Of a stretch of DNA of 64,000 nucleotides, positions 1 through 9,345 are shown piece after piece (position 1 is the stretch's first letter; the number at the start of each line of letters is the position of its first letter). The notes below the pieces were generated by a model. The model was not told where the DNA came from and did not search any database. It worked only from the letters and a program-made list of their open reading frames with translations. The stretch comes from Gammaproteobacteria bacterium. Its GTDB lineage: Bacteria; Pseudomonadota; Gammaproteobacteria; Pseudomonadales; Azotimanducaceae. The position numbers and the translations under genes are program-made. The DNA lies in contig SMWF01000019.1 in assembly GCA_004357385.1 (NCBI GenBank), positions 107,225-171,224 of the forward strand, written 5' to 3'.

Positions 1-1
1 A

Positions 2-328
2 GACTGGCTGAAGTGCGAGTACGCGGTGCAGTGGGTGGGGCAGACGTTTTCGGGTCGGGTGATTGGGGTCACCGATTTTGGTTTGTTCATCGAGCTCGAG
101 GATGTATTCATTCAGGGCCTGCTGCATGTCTCGAACCTCGGTAACGACTATTTCCACTTGAACGGGCCGGGAACCAGTCTGATCGGGGAACGATCCGGGC
201 GTCATTTCGACATGGGTGCGGAGCTGGAGGTGGTGCTCGCCGACGTTGACGTCGAAGCGCGCAAGATAGACCTGCTGCTCCCGGGAGCGCGCCACCGCGG
301 TCGGGATAAGCGGAGATCGCGACGGTGA
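2..328 (+). CDS. rnr: Ribonuclease R, C-terminal end (partial)
   Basis: The frame is open from base 2 and enters from outside the window, so only about the last 108 residues are visible. They begin with a DWLKCEY stretch typical of the end of the RNB catalytic domain and continue into an S1 RNA-binding domain (GRVIGVTDFGLFIEL, then a GLLHVSNL strand), ending in a short Arg/Lys-rich tail. RNase R is a 3'-5' exoribonuclease that degrades structured RNA. The stop codon overlaps the GTG start of rlmB by four bases (GTGA), the usual rnr-rlmB arrangement in gammaproteobacteria. The basic tail is shorter than that of E. coli RNase R. Confidence 0.93.
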   Translation, partial: DWLKCEYAVQWVGQTFSGRVIGVTDFGLFIELEDVFIQGLLHVSNLGNDYFHLNGPGTSLIGERSGRHFDMGAELEVVLADVDVEARKIDLLLPGARHRGRDKRRSRR

Positions 329-1077
329 ACGCCCCACCCGAGGGCGGCGAAGACCGGGTCTTCGGGATCCACGCGGTTGCAAGCCTGTTGGCAGAGGATT
401 CGCCACGCGTGCGTGCGCTATGGGTACAGTCCGGGTTGCGCAGCGAACGCATCGGGGCGCTGATCGATCAGGCGAAACGTGCGGGAATTCGGGTGGAGTC
501 TCATCCGCGTGAACAACTCAGTGCCCGCGCGGAGGGCTCACATCAGGGGGTGCTGGCGTTCTGCCACGCCATGGCACTTGCCGATGAGCACGAATTGGAG
601 CGGCGCTGGTCCGAATTTACACAACCGCTGCTGCTGGTTCTGGATGGGGTTCTCGATCCACGCAACCTCGGCGCATGCCTGCGCAGCGCCGAGGCCGCCG
701 GCGTGGATGCCGTGTTGTTGCCGAAACGCCGCAGCGCGCCGGTTTCGGCGGTGGCGCGCAAGGTGGCCTCGGGTGCCGCGGAACGATTGTTCATCGTCGA
801 AGTGTCGAACCTGGCGCGACGGCTTGAGTGGCTGAAGAAGCAGGGGGTCTGGCTGATTGGCGCCCTGGGTGAAGCGTCCGTTGGCTACGCCAGCGTGGAT
901 CTCACCGTTCCCACGGCATTGGTATTGGGTGGCGAGGAGCAGGGACTGCGCAAACTGACCCGGCAAGCGTGCGACTACCTGGTCTCAATTCCAATGCACG
1001 GCAAGGTTTCGAGCCTGAATGTCTCCGTTGCGGCGGGAATCCTGCTTTTCGAGGCCCTCAGGCAGCGCGAAGGCTGA
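325..1077 (+). CDS. rlmB: 23S rRNA (guanosine-2'-O-)-methyltransferase RlmB
   Basis: A 250-residue SpoU/TrmH-family (SPOUT) enzyme. It methylates the 2'-OH of G2251 in the peptidyl-transferase P loop of 23S rRNA. The N-terminal substrate-binding domain starts with VFGIHAVASLL. The SPOUT catalytic domain shows motif 1 (LDGVLDPRNLGACLRSAEAAG), motif 2 (LVLGGEEQGL) and motif 3 (IPMHGKVSSLNVSVAAGILLFE), all intact. The GTG start is chosen because it overlaps the rnr stop and leaves a normal-length protein. Functional identity is well supported by the rnr neighbour. Confidence 0.93.
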   Translation: MNAPPEGGEDRVFGIHAVASLLAEDSPRVRALWVQSGLRSERIGALIDQAKRAGIRVESHPREQLSARAEGSHQGVLAFCHAMALADEHELERRWSEFTQPLLLVLDGVLDPRNLGACLRSAEAAGVDAVLLPKRRSAPVSAVARKVASGAAERLFIVEVSNLARRLEWLKKQGVWLIGALGEASVGYASVDLTVPTALVLGGEEQGLRKLTRQACDYLVSIPMHGKVSSLNVSVAAGILLFEALRQREG

Positions 1078-1080
1078 TGG

Positions 1081-1109
1081 TTGCACCGCGGCGCGGCGTC
1101 TCCTAGAAT
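1081..1109 (+). promoter_or_regulatory. Predicted sigma70 promoter of the rpsF operon
   Basis: TTGCAC at 1081-1086 and TAGAAT at 1104-1109 are separated by 17 bases, close to the sigma70 consensus, and are followed by a GC-rich discriminator. This lies between the rlmB stop and the rpsF start and leaves a leader of about 110 nt. The S6:S18 complex represses its own operon through a leader RNA in many bacteria; no confident match to that RNA motif could be assigned by eye. Confidence 0.55.
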
Positions 1110-1228
1110 GCGCGCCTCTCGAAAATATGATGGCCTGGTGACGGGTCGATCTCCTTGCTTCACACCGCTCGCGTATGACTGCGTCGGATCGCGGGTTTGA
1201 GTGGAAGCACAAGCCAGAAGGAGGCTTT

Positions 1229-1801
1229 ATGCGGCATTACGAAGTCGTGTTTCTCGTGCACCCTGATCAGTCGGATCAGGTCCCCGGAATGTTGGAACGC
1301 TACCAGGCGCTGATTGAGCGTGGCGGCGGTACCGTGCATCGGCTGGAAGACTGGGGCCGGCGGCAATTGGCCTTCTCCGTCAAAAAGATTCACAAAGCGC
1401 ACTACCTCCTCATGAACATCGAGGTCGACAACGCGACCCTGGATGAACTGACCAGTGCGTTCCGTTTCAACGATGCGGTGTTGCGCAACATGATCATTCT
1501 GCGCAAGGAAGCGGAGACTGAGATTTCCAAAATCTACGCCGAAGAACTTCGCGACCAGGAAAAGACTCGTGAACGCGATCGACGCCGCGAAGAAGAGCTG
1601 GCCGTGCGTCGCGCTGCCGCGGCGGCAGAAGCCAAGGCCGCGAGTGAAGCTGAGGACAAACCGGTGGCCGAGGCGGAACCCGACGCAGCTAAGGCGGACG
1701 AAACTGAGGCGGACGAAACTAAAGCGGACGAACCTAAGGCGGACGCAGATACGTCGGATGCCGCTGAACCCGATGCATCGAAAGCGGAACAGGAGGCCTG
1801 A
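1229..1801 (+). CDS. rpsF: 30S ribosomal protein S6 with acidic C-terminal extension
   Basis: S6 of the small-subunit platform, which pairs with S18. Residues 1 to about 95 form the usual fold ([14 protein letters not shown] at the start, then [12 protein letters not shown] and KAHYLLMN). The frame is open further upstream, but ATG 1229 is chosen because it begins the conserved N-terminus and has a strong AGGAGG 5-10 bases upstream. At about 190 residues it is longer than E. coli S6 (about 130). The extra tail is Ala/Glu/Asp/Lys-rich and carries a five-residue tandem repeat. E. coli S6 also has an acidic tail that RimK extends with glutamate; the long tail here is genetically encoded. Confidence 0.95.
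   Translation: MRHYEVVFLVHPDQSDQVPGMLERYQALIERGGGTVHRLEDWGRRQLAFSVKKIHKAHYLLMNIEVDNATLDELTSAFRFNDAVLRNMIILRKEAETEISKIYAEELRDQEKTRERDRRREEELAVRRAAAAAEAKAASEAEDKPVAEAEPDAAKADETEADETKADEPKADADTSDAAEPDASKAEQEA
1689..1749 (+). repeat. 15-bp tandem repeat in the 3' end of rpsF
   Basis: About four imperfect copies of a 15-base unit (core GCGGACGAAACT) encode [15 protein letters not shown] and KADAD. The period keeps the reading frame, so copy number can change without disrupting S6. It lies in the disordered tail outside the ribosome-binding fold. Confidence 0.8.
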
Positions 1802-1803
1802 GC

Positions 1804-2031
1804 ATGGCGCGCAATTTTCGACGTAAGAAGTACTGCCGTTTCACGGCCGAGGGAATCAAGGAGATCGACTACAAGGATCTCGACCTGCTCAAGCAATACA
1901 TCACCGAGACGGGCAAGATCGTGCCAAGCCGCATTACCGGTACCAGCGCACGCTACCAGCGACAGTTGGCGTTGGCCGTTAAGCGGGCACGTTTTCTGGC
2001 GTTGCTACCCTACACGGATCAACACGAGTAG
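1804..2031 (+). CDS. rpsR: 30S ribosomal protein S18
   Basis: A 75-residue S18 with the characteristic N-terminal [13 protein letters not shown], central [26 protein letters not shown] and C-terminal [20 protein letters not shown]. It forms the S6-S18 heterodimer on the 30S platform. The length is normal and the gene sits two bases after rpsF, so the two are almost certainly co-transcribed and translationally linked. Confidence 0.97.
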   Translation: MARNFRRKKYCRFTAEGIKEIDYKDLDLLKQYITETGKIVPSRITGTSARYQRQLALAVKRARFLALLPYTDQHE

Positions 2032-2052
2032 GCCGGCGCAAAGGAGTCAAGC

Positions 2053-2499
2053 ATGAACATCATTCTGTTGGAGCGGGTGGCGAACCTCGGTGATCTCGGC
2101 GACGAAGTCGCGGTCAAGGCGGGGTATGCGCGTAACTTTCTTATTCCACAAGGCAAAGCGGCCCGCGCGACTGACGAGAACCGGAAAGTGTTCGAGGCGC
2201 GTCGCGCCGAGCTGGAACAAGCTGCGCTGCAGCTCATGGGCGCAGCTGAGCGACGGGCCGCGCAACTGGTCGATGTAAGCGTCACCATCGTTGCGAAGTC
2301 CGGGGAGGAAGGCAAACTGTACGGCTCCGTGGGGGCCCAGGACATTGTCGACGCGCTGGCCGAGCAGGGCATCGAGGTTGCGCGCACCGAGGTCCGCATG
2401 CCGGAGGGCGCGATCCGCGCGCTGGGTGAGTACGAGATCGGCATTCATCTGCACACCGACGTCGATTCAATTGTGCGCGTCGAGGTACTCCCGGAGTAG
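2053..2499 (+). CDS. rplI: 50S ribosomal protein L9
   Basis: A 148-residue L9. The N-terminal domain (MNIILLERVANLGDLGDEVAVKAGYARNFLIPQGKA region) binds 23S rRNA near the L1 stalk. A long connecting helix (about residues 40-75) leads to the C-terminal domain. The length and both domains are normal. It is the third gene of the rpsF-rpsR-rplI operon, 21 bases after rpsR, with an AGGAG ribosome-binding site at about 2042. Confidence 0.97.
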   Translation: MNIILLERVANLGDLGDEVAVKAGYARNFLIPQGKAARATDENRKVFEARRAELEQAALQLMGAAERRAAQLVDVSVTIVAKSGEEGKLYGSVGAQDIVDALAEQGIEVARTEVRMPEGAIRALGEYEIGIHLHTDVDSIVRVEVLPE

Positions 2500-2654
2500 A
2501 GACGCAACGGGTAGGAACTTGCCGACGATTCCCCCCAGAGTCCCACCCATTGCTACCACGTTTCTCCCGCCTCTCTCGCCCTCTTTCACCTCGGAGGCTC
2601 GCCTGCTGAGCCGTTCGCTGCTATCGTAATCGCCCAGCCGCGAGTACATTTTTG

Positions 2655-4118
2655 ATGTCCGAATCGGTACCAGAATCCGAACCCGCGCCGGGCAGCGCGG
2701 CTGCCGGTGCCACGTCCGAATCATCGAGCGCGGCGTCGGCCTCGGTATCGGTACAGATGCCAGGACAGTTGAAGGTTCCCCCCCATTCGGTGGAGGCCGA
2801 ACAGTCTGTACTTGGCGGGCTGATGTTGAACAACGATGCCTGGTTCAACGTCGCCGATACCGTTTTCGCCGGGGATTTCTATCGCCCCCAGCACAAGACT
2901 ATCTTCGAGGCCATGACGCAACTCGCCGATGACAACCAGCCGCTTGACGCGGTGACGCTGTCCGAGGCGCTCAGCAATCGCGGGTTGCTCGAGAGAGCGG
3001 GCGGCATTCCTTATCTCGCGGAACTCGCGGAGAGCACCCCGGGCGCAAGTAACGTGGTCGCCTATGCCGGTATCGTTCGGGAACGTTCCACGTTGCGCCA
3101 GCTCATCGCCGCCGCCAGCAAGATTGCCGACGCCGCCTTTCGGCCCGAGGGGCGTCCCAGCGCGGAATTACTGGACATGGCCGAATCTGAAGTCTTCAGA
3201 ATTCATGAAGGTCGGTTGCGGGACGGGGGCCCGCAACCGGTGGTACCGCTGCTGACCAGTGCGGTTGAACGAATCGAAAAGCTCTTCGAATCGCGCGGCC
3301 CGATTACCGGGCTGGCAACCGGATTTGGCGATCTCGATAGGAAAACCGCAGGACTGCATCCATCGGACCTCATCATCATCGCGGGGCGGCCTTCCATGGG
3401 TAAGACCAGCCTGGCGATGAACATGGTCGAACATGCCTTGCTCGGTGACGATGGCGAAGGCGCGGTGCTGGTGTTCTCACTGGAGATGTCCTCTGAACAA
3501 CTGATCATGCGCATGTTGTCCTCGCTCGGACGGATTGATCAGAGCCGCATGCGCACCGGTAACATGCATGACGATGACTGGCCTCGATTTACCTCGGCGG
3601 TCAGCCAGTTGAAGGACAAGAATTTCTTCATTGACGACACGCCGGCGATCACGCCCAACGAATTGCGCACCCGCGCCCGCCGGATCGCACGTGAAAATGG
3701 TGGGCTGCGCCTGATCGTGGTCGACTATTTGCAGCTGATGCGGTCCAACGAGCGGGCGGACAACCGTACCGGGGAGATTTCCGAGATCTCGCGCTCGCTC
3801 AAAGCGATCGCCAAGGAAATGAAGTGCCCGGTGATTGCCGCATCGCAGCTGAATCGCGCGCTGGAAAGCCGCCCAGATAAGCGCCCACTGATGTCGGACT
3901 TACGCGAATCCGGCGCGATTGAGCAGGATGCGGACCTCATTCTGTTCATCTATCGGGATGAGGTCTACAACCCCGACTCCGTGGACAAAGGGATTGCCGA
4001 GATCAACATCGGCAAGCAGCGCAACGGTCCGATCGGCCGGATCCGGTTGAAGTTCATGGACAGCCTGACCAAGTTCGAGAACCTCGAACAAGGCGACTAC
4101 GCGAACTACATCAGCTGA
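2655..4118 (+). CDS. dnaB: Replicative DNA helicase DnaB
   Basis: A 487-residue hexameric helicase that unwinds DNA at the replication fork. An N-terminal Ser/Glu/Ala/Pro-rich segment of about 38 residues precedes the DnaB N-terminal domain (PHSVEAEQSVLGGLM). The RecA-like ATPase domain has Walker A (GRPSMGKTS), Walker B (LIVVDYLQLM) and a DLRESGAIEQDAD motif. A TTG lies just upstream in frame, but ATG 2655 is preferred. The 155 bases between rplI and this gene are pyrimidine-rich and show no terminator or clear promoter. The rplI-dnaB order is common in gammaproteobacteria. Confidence 0.96.
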   Translation: MSESVPESEPAPGSAAAGATSESSSAASASVSVQMPGQLKVPPHSVEAEQSVLGGLMLNNDAWFNVADTVFAGDFYRPQHKTIFEAMTQLADDNQPLDAVTLSEALSNRGLLERAGGIPYLAELAESTPGASNVVAYAGIVRERSTLRQLIAAASKIADAAFRPEGRPSAELLDMAESEVFRIHEGRLRDGGPQPVVPLLTSAVERIEKLFESRGPITGLATGFGDLDRKTAGLHPSDLIIIAGRPSMGKTSLAMNMVEHALLGDDGEGAVLVFSLEMSSEQLIMRMLSSLGRIDQSRMRTGNMHDDDWPRFTSAVSQLKDKNFFIDDTPAITPNELRTRARRIARENGGLRLIVVDYLQLMRSNERADNRTGEISEISRSLKAIAKEMKCPVIAASQLNRALESRPDKRPLMSDLRESGAIEQDADLILFIYRDEVYNPDSVDKGIAEINIGKQRNGPIGRIRLKFMDSLTKFENLEQGDYANYIS

Positions 4119-4131
4119 GCCGACCGAATCA

Positions 4132-5517
4132 ATGGCCAAAGTAAAGACTGCATACGTTTGCAACGAATGCGGTGCTGAGCACACGCAGTGGCAGGGACAG
4201 TGTTCGGTCTGCGGCATCTGGAACAGCCTGTCGCGAATCTCGCTGGGCTCAGTGAAGGGTGCGTCTCTGGGCTCGAGAACCGATGCGATGCTTGGAGTTG
4301 CCGGCGGCGAAGCTGAAGTTAAGATTCTGGCCGAGATCGATTCCGCAAAAACATCACGATTGCCCACCGGCTTTACCGAACTGGATCGCGTGCTGGGCGG
4401 CGGTCTCGTGCCGGGCTCGGTGGTGTTGATCGGTGGTGATCCCGGGGCGGGAAAGAGCACGCTACTGTTGCAGGTCAGCACCGCAATGGCCGGACGCCAG
4501 GAGGTGCTGTACGTCTCCGGCGAGGAATCGCTGCAGCAATTGGCGATGCGGGCGCGACGTCTGGGTCTGCCGTTGGACCGGCTACGGGTTGCCTCGGAAA
4601 CCCGAGCTGAAGAAGTTGCCCGGCTGATTGAGCGCCACGCGCCGCAGGTGGTGGTGCTCGATTCCATCCAGGTCATGCAGCTCGACGGCATTGACAGCGT
4701 TCCGGGTAGCGTCACCCAGGTGCGCGAGACGGCCGCGTTTTTCACCCGCCTGGCCAAGCAGAAGGGCATCGTGGTGATTCTCGTTGGCCATGTGACCAAG
4801 GATGGAAACCTAGCCGGTCCCAAGGTGCTCGAGCATATGATCGATTGCTTCATCATGCTCGATTCGCCGGCCGGTGCCCGCTATCGAACGCTGCGAGGAC
4901 TGAAGAATCGGTTTGGCCCGGTCAACGAACTCGGCGTGTTCGTCATGACCGATGGTGGCATGAAGGAGGTGCAGAATCCTTCGGCGATTTTCCTGCAGCG
5001 CGCGGAGTCGCCGTCGCCGGGGAGCGTCACCACCGTCACCTGGGAAGGTACCCGACCCTTGCTGGTCGAAATCCAGGCACTGGTCGATTCGCTGCAGGGC
5101 GGTCACCCGCGACGGATTGCTGTGGGACTGGACCCGCAGCGGCTCGGCATGCACCTGGCGGTGCTGCACCGTCATTGCGGCGTTAGCTTGGGTGATCAGG
5201 ACGTGTTTGCCAACGTCGTCGGCGGGGTGCGAATCGCGGAGACCGGGGCAGATCTCGCGTTGATGACCGCGGTTCTGTCCAGTTTTCGCAACGTGCGTTT
5301 ACCGAAGGATCTGATCGTTTTTGGGGAACTCGGGTTGACCGGGGAAGTCAGGCCGGTGGTGAACGGCCAGGAGCGGTTGCGCGAGGCGGTCAAGCACGGC
5401 TTCAAGCGCGCTCTGATTCCGGCAGGCAACCAGGCCAGACCGGGCGTCAAGGGAATGCAGATCGAGGCGGTTGCGACGCTGGCGGAGGGTCTGGAACGCG
5501 TCGCCGCCATGGATTGA
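4132..5517 (+). CDS. radA: DNA repair protein RadA
   Basis: A 461-residue RecA-like protein that promotes branch migration in recombinational repair. It starts with a four-cysteine zinc finger (CNECG, then CSVCG). The ATPase core has Walker A (GGDPGAGKST) and the RadA-specific KNRFG motif (about residue 262). The C-terminal half is the Lon-protease-like domain. All key motifs are intact and the length is normal. The gene starts 13 bases after dnaB and is probably co-transcribed with it. Confidence 0.96.
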   Translation: MAKVKTAYVCNECGAEHTQWQGQCSVCGIWNSLSRISLGSVKGASLGSRTDAMLGVAGGEAEVKILAEIDSAKTSRLPTGFTELDRVLGGGLVPGSVVLIGGDPGAGKSTLLLQVSTAMAGRQEVLYVSGEESLQQLAMRARRLGLPLDRLRVASETRAEEVARLIERHAPQVVVLDSIQVMQLDGIDSVPGSVTQVRETAAFFTRLAKQKGIVVILVGHVTKDGNLAGPKVLEHMIDCFIMLDSPAGARYRTLRGLKNRFGPVNELGVFVMTDGGMKEVQNPSAIFLQRAESPSPGSVTTVTWEGTRPLLVEIQALVDSLQGGHPRRIAVGLDPQRLGMHLAVLHRHCGVSLGDQDVFANVVGGVRIAETGADLALMTAVLSSFRNVRLPKDLIVFGELGLTGEVRPVVNGQERLREAVKHGFKRALIPAGNQARPGVKGMQIEAVATLAEGLERVAAMD

Positions 5518-5591
5518 AGCGAGAACAGCTTGCGGCGGTACGGTGTGGACCGACCCGGATTTCCAGGAATCTCCGTCGACCTACGCCCTGC

Positions 5592-5664
5592 CTAACAAAG
5601 AATTGGACATCCATCAAAGTTCGGGACATCCACCATCTTTGATGGATGTCCGATTCTTCGTTAG
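5592..5664. repeat. Long inverted repeat between convergent radA and ettA
   Basis: Two 28-base arms, 5592-5619 and 5637-5664, match as reverse complements at 26 of 28 positions around a 17-base loop. The right arm covers the ettA stop codon (5661-5663). The loop holds a third partial copy of the GGACATCC core. An RNA hairpin this stable could stop transcription from both sides, but there is no T-run as in a classic intrinsic terminator. It could also be a REP- or MITE-like repeat. The rest of the gap from 5518 shows nothing else. Confidence 0.7.
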
Positions 5665-7334
5665 CCGGCCAGGCGCGTGTACTTCATGCGCGTCGGCTGA
5701 TCGGCATCGTCGCCGAGGCGCCGTTTATGGTCCTTCTCGTATTCGCTGAAGTTGCCGGCAAACCATTCCACGTGGCTGTTACCTTCGAATGCCAGGATGT
5801 GCGTGGCGATCCGGTCGAGAAACCAGCGGTCGTGTGAGATCACCAGCACGGTGCCCGGGAAATTGAGGATCGCATCCTCGAGCGCGCGCAGGGTTTCCAC
5901 GTCCAGATCATTGGTCGGTTCGTCCAGCAGCAAGACGTTGGCGCCGCGACGCAACAACTTGGCCAGGTGCAGCCGGTTGCGCTCGCCACCCGACAGATTA
6001 CCGACGTGTTTCTGCTGGTCTGCCCCGCGAAAGTTGAAGCGACTGACGTAGGCCCTCGAGGGAATCTCGTACTGGCCCACGCGAATAATGTCCTGGCCAT
6101 TCGAAATCTCTTCCCAGACGGTCTTCTTGCCGTCCAGCGCGTCACGCGACTGGTCTACACAGGCGATCTGCACCGTGTCGCCCAGGGTCAACCCACCGTG
6201 GTCGGGCGTTTCCTGTCCGGTCAGCATCCGGAACAGCGTTGTCTTCCCGGCGCCGTTGCCGCCGATGATGCCGACGATCGCACCGCGTGGTATCGAACAG
6301 TCCAGGTTGTCGATCAGCAACCGCTCGCCGAACCCCTTGCTGAGCTGGGTGAGGTCGATCACCCGCTCGCCGAGCCGCGGCCCCGGCGGAATGTAGAGTT
6401 CGGCCGTTTCGTTGCGAGATTGGACCTCCTTCGACTGCAACTCCTCGAAGCGCGCGAGACGTGCCTTACTCTTCGCCTGCCGACCTTTGGGGCTGCTGCG
6501 CACCCATTCCAGCTCGGACCTGATCGCGCGTCGTCGTCCCCGTTCCTGGCGCTCTTCGATCGCCAGGCGCGCCTCCTTGGCTTCGAGCCAGGCACTGTAG
6601 TTACCCTCGAAGGGGATACCCCGGCCGCGATCGAGTTCAAGAATCCAACCAGCGACGTTGTCCAGAAAATAGCGGTCGTGCGTCACCGCCACCACCGTGC
6701 CGGGATATTCGTCGAGAAAGCGCTCCAGCCAGGCGACGCTCTCGGCATCGAGATGGTTGGTCGGTTCGTCGAGCAGCAGCATGTCGGGACGCGACAACAG
6801 GAGTCGGCACAACGCAACGCGCCGCCGCTCACCCCCGGACAGCTGATCGACGTCCGTTTCCCAGGGCGGCAGCCGCAATGCATCGGCCGCGATCTCCAGC
6901 GTCCGGTCGAGATCCCAGCCGTCGGCGCCGTCGATCGCCGTGGCCAGTTCGCCCTGGCGTTCGATCAGTGCATTCATCGCGTCATCGTCCATGGGTTCGG
7001 CGAACTTTTCCGACACGGCCTCGTACTCATCGAGCAGCGCCCTTAGTTCGGCCACCCCTTGCTCGACGTTACCGCGCACGTCCTTGCTGGAATCGAGTTG
7101 AGGCTCCTGGGGAAGGAAGCCGACCTTGATGCCTTTCTGCGGACGTGCTTCGCCGTCGTGTTCGGCGTCGAGGCCCGCCATGATCCTCAGCAAGCTGGAT
7201 TTCCCTGAGCCGTTCAGCCCCAGTACGCCGATCTTCGCCCCCGGGAAAAAAGACAGTGAGATGTTCTCGAGGATGGTGCGGCCGCCGGGCACCACCTTGC
7301 TGACACCCTGCATGGTATAGACGTATTGAGCCAT
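5661..7334 (-). CDS. ettA: Energy-dependent translational throttle protein EttA (ABC-F)
   Basis: A 557-residue ABC-F protein that binds the ribosomal E site and gates translation according to ATP/ADP. It has two ABC cassettes: Walker [10 protein letters not shown] and signature LSGGERRR in the first, GGNGAGKTT and LSGGERNR in the second, with [11 protein letters not shown] and [11 protein letters not shown]alker B motifs. Between them is the basic linker. There are no membrane segments. The frame is open to 7406, but ATG 7334 ([15 protein letters not shown]) matches the known EttA N-terminus and length (E. coli 555). It is divergent from glyA. Confidence 0.95.
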   Translation of the reverse strand: MAQYVYTMQGVSKVVPGGRTILENISLSFFPGAKIGVLGLNGSGKSSLLRIMAGLDAEHDGEARPQKGIKVGFLPQEPQLDSSKDVRGNVEQGVAELRALLDEYEAVSEKFAEPMDDDAMNALIERQGELATAIDGADGWDLDRTLEIAADALRLPPWETDVDQLSGGERRRVALCRLLLSRPDMLLLDEPTNHLDAESVAWLERFLDEYPGTVVAVTHDRYFLDNVAGWILELDRGRGIPFEGNYSAWLEAKEARLAIEERQERGRRRAIRSELEWVRSSPKGRQAKSKARLARFEELQSKEVQSRNETAELYIPPGPRLGERVIDLTQLSKGFGERLLIDNLDCSIPRGAIVGIIGGNGAGKTTLFRMLTGQETPDHGGLTLGDTVQIACVDQSRDALDGKKTVWEEISNGQDIIRVGQYEIPSRAYVSRFNFRGADQQKHVGNLSGGERNRLHLAKLLRRGANVLLLDEPTNDLDVETLRALEDAILNFPGTVLVISHDRWFLDRIATHILAFEGNSHVEWFAGNFSEYEKDHKRRLGDDADQPTRMKYTRLAG

Positions 7335-7559
7335 GGATGCTGCGGTTCGAACCGCTTGCTGCTTCGCGAAAGGCGCCACGCTATAGAAAATCAGGCGTTC
7401 GCACAATGACCCCGGATGTCCCCGGATATCCTGAACGGCTGCGTACGTGGATTAGCGCAAGTCCTGCCGTGCTTGACGCAGTTTCACGTTGGACGCGCGG
7501 TTGCGGATATCACTTGGGGTACACTAACGCGCTTCTCCCGCCACCCCGGAATGGCTCGA

Positions 7560-8828
7560 ATGTTTGATGGTGACATGACGATTGCCGGCTTCGACGGGGC
7601 TGTCTGGCAGGCGATTCAAGCCGAAGAACGTCGTCAGGAACGCCACATCGAACTGATTGCGTCGGAGAACTACGCCAGCCCCAGGGTGCTCGCCGCACAG
7701 GGCAGCGTGCTCACCAACAAGTATGCCGAGGGCTACCCTGGCAAGCGTTACTACGGAGGTTGTGAGCACGTCGATGCGGTTGAAATTCTAGCCATCGACC
7801 GGGTCAAGCAGCTGTTCGGCGCCGACTATGCCAACGTTCAGCCGCACTCGGGTTCGCAGGCCAACGCGGCGGTCTATCTGGCGCTGCTGGAAGCAGGCGA
7901 CACGGTGCTCGGCATGAGCCTGGCGGACGGCGGGCACCTCACGCACGGCGCCCCGGTAAATTTCTCGGGCCGCCTGTACAACGCGGTGCAATACGGGCTG
8001 GACAACGCGACGGGCGAGGTCGACTACGATCAGGTCGCGGCACTTGCCCGGGAACATCAACCGAAGATGCTGGTGGCGGGGTTCTCGGCCTATTCGCGGA
8101 AGATGGACTGGCAGCGGTTCCGTGAGATTGCGGATTCGGTCGGTGCCTATCTGTTCGTCGACATGGCCCATGTGGCGGGCCTGGTCGCCGTGGATCTCTA
8201 TCCGAACCCCGTGGCGATTGCCGACGTCACCACCACGACTACCCACAAGACCCTGCGCGGGCCGCGTGGTGGCGTGATTCTGGCGCGGTCCAACCCGGAA
8301 ATCGAAAAGAAGCTCAACTCCGCGCTGTTTCCGGGATCCCAGGGTGGACCGTTGATGCATGTTATCGCGGCCAAGGCTATTTGCTTCCAGGAGGCGATGG
8401 CGCCCGAGTTCACCACCTATCAGGACCAGGTGCTCGCCAATGCGCGGATCATGGCCGATGAATTTCAGGGGCGCGGCTACAAGGTCGTCTCCAACGGCAC
8501 CGACAATCATCTCTTCCTGCTCGATTTGATCGACAAGGACATCACCGGCAAAGCAGCCGATGCGGCGCTGGATCGCGCCAATATCACGGTCAACAAGAAC
8601 GCCGTACCCAACGATCCGCGATCACCATTCGTGACCAGCGGGCTGCGCATCGGCACGCCCGCCGTGACCACCCGGGGCTTCAACGAGGACGAGTGCCGGA
8701 CGTTGACGCACTGGATGTGCGATATCCTCGACGACATCGAAAACGACAACATGATCGCGACCGTTCAGCATCGAGCGATCGAACTGTGTGAGCGGTTCCC
8801 CGTCTATGGGGCCGCCTCTGCCTCTTGA
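7560..8828 (+). CDS. glyA: Serine hydroxymethyltransferase
   Basis: A 422-residue PLP enzyme that converts serine and tetrahydrofolate to glycine and methylene-THF, the main one-carbon source. Visible signatures are [10 protein letters not shown], the [15 protein letters not shown] block, and the PLP-lysine site [14 protein letters not shown]. The frame extends upstream, but ATG 7560 ([10 protein letters not shown]) aligns with the E. coli start (MLKREMNIAD). ATG 7575 is an alternative; neither has a strong ribosome-binding site. A TACACT -10-like hexamer lies about 40 bases upstream without a convincing -35. Confidence 0.96.
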   Translation: MFDGDMTIAGFDGAVWQAIQAEERRQERHIELIASENYASPRVLAAQGSVLTNKYAEGYPGKRYYGGCEHVDAVEILAIDRVKQLFGADYANVQPHSGSQANAAVYLALLEAGDTVLGMSLADGGHLTHGAPVNFSGRLYNAVQYGLDNATGEVDYDQVAALAREHQPKMLVAGFSAYSRKMDWQRFREIADSVGAYLFVDMAHVAGLVAVDLYPNPVAIADVTTTTTHKTLRGPRGGVILARSNPEIEKKLNSALFPGSQGGPLMHVIAAKAICFQEAMAPEFTTYQDQVLANARIMADEFQGRGYKVVSNGTDNHLFLLDLIDKDITGKAADAALDRANITVNKNAVPNDPRSPFVTSGLRIGTPAVTTRGFNEDECRTLTHWMCDILDDIENDNMIATVQHRAIELCERFPVYGAASAS

Positions 8829-8860
8829 TGTGAGGCGTGGTGTGAGGCGTGACGTGAGGG
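8829..8860 (+). repeat. Short 12-bp tandem repeat between glyA and nrdR
   Basis: Two adjacent 12-base copies (TGTGAGGCGTGG and TGTGAGGCGTGA) and a partial third fill most of the 41-base gap before nrdR. No known operator matches it. It could be simple slippage or a local regulatory repeat. Confidence 0.55.
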
Positions 8861-8869
8861 CGCTGTGGC

Positions 8870-9340
8870 ATGCATTGTCCGTTCTGTGGGGCTGATGACA
8901 CCAAGGTAATCGACTCCCGGCTGGTCGCAGGTGGTGACCAGGTGCGCCGGCGTCGCCAGTGTCTGACCTGTGACGAGCGCTACACTACGTTCGAGACCGC
9001 AGAGCTGGTCATGCCGCGCATCGTAAAAAGAGATGGCAATCGCGAACCTTTCAACGAGGACAAGCTGCGCGCCGGATTGCAGCGTGCGCTCGAGAAACGA
9101 CCGGTCAGTACGGAGGATGTCGAATCGGGCATCAACCGCATCATGCATCGACTACGCTCCGCGGGTGAGCGAGAGCTACCGTCACGCACCGTCGGCGAAG
9201 AGGTCATGAGGGAATTGCGCGACATGGACGATGTCGCCTATGTACGTTTTGCATCCGTGTATCGCGACTTTCAGGACGTCAGTGAGTTTCAGGAAGAGAT
9301 CCGCAAACTCACCGCCAAGTCTCGAGATCCGGAGGGTTAG
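8870..9340 (+). CDS. nrdR: Transcriptional repressor NrdR
   Basis: A 156-residue repressor of ribonucleotide reductase genes. The N-terminal zinc ribbon has two CxxC pairs (CPFCG and [10 protein letters not shown]); the ATP-cone domain follows ([19 protein letters not shown]), binding ATP/dATP. The ATG start gives the canonical MHCPFC N-terminus. It heads the nrdR-ribD-ribH-nusB-thiL-pgpA order seen in many proteobacteria. No nrd genes or NrdR boxes are visible in this window, so its targets lie elsewhere. Confidence 0.96.
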   Translation: MHCPFCGADDTKVIDSRLVAGGDQVRRRRQCLTCDERYTTFETAELVMPRIVKRDGNREPFNEDKLRAGLQRALEKRPVSTEDVESGINRIMHRLRSAGERELPSRTVGEEVMRELRDMDDVAYVRFASVYRDFQDVSEFQEEIRKLTAKSRDPEG

Positions 9341-9345
9341 TCGTC

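Noticed and set aside
1110..1228. S6:S18 autoregulatory leader RNA
   Set aside because: The position fits, but the conserved bulge and pairing could not be drawn with confidence by eye; a covariance-model search would decide.
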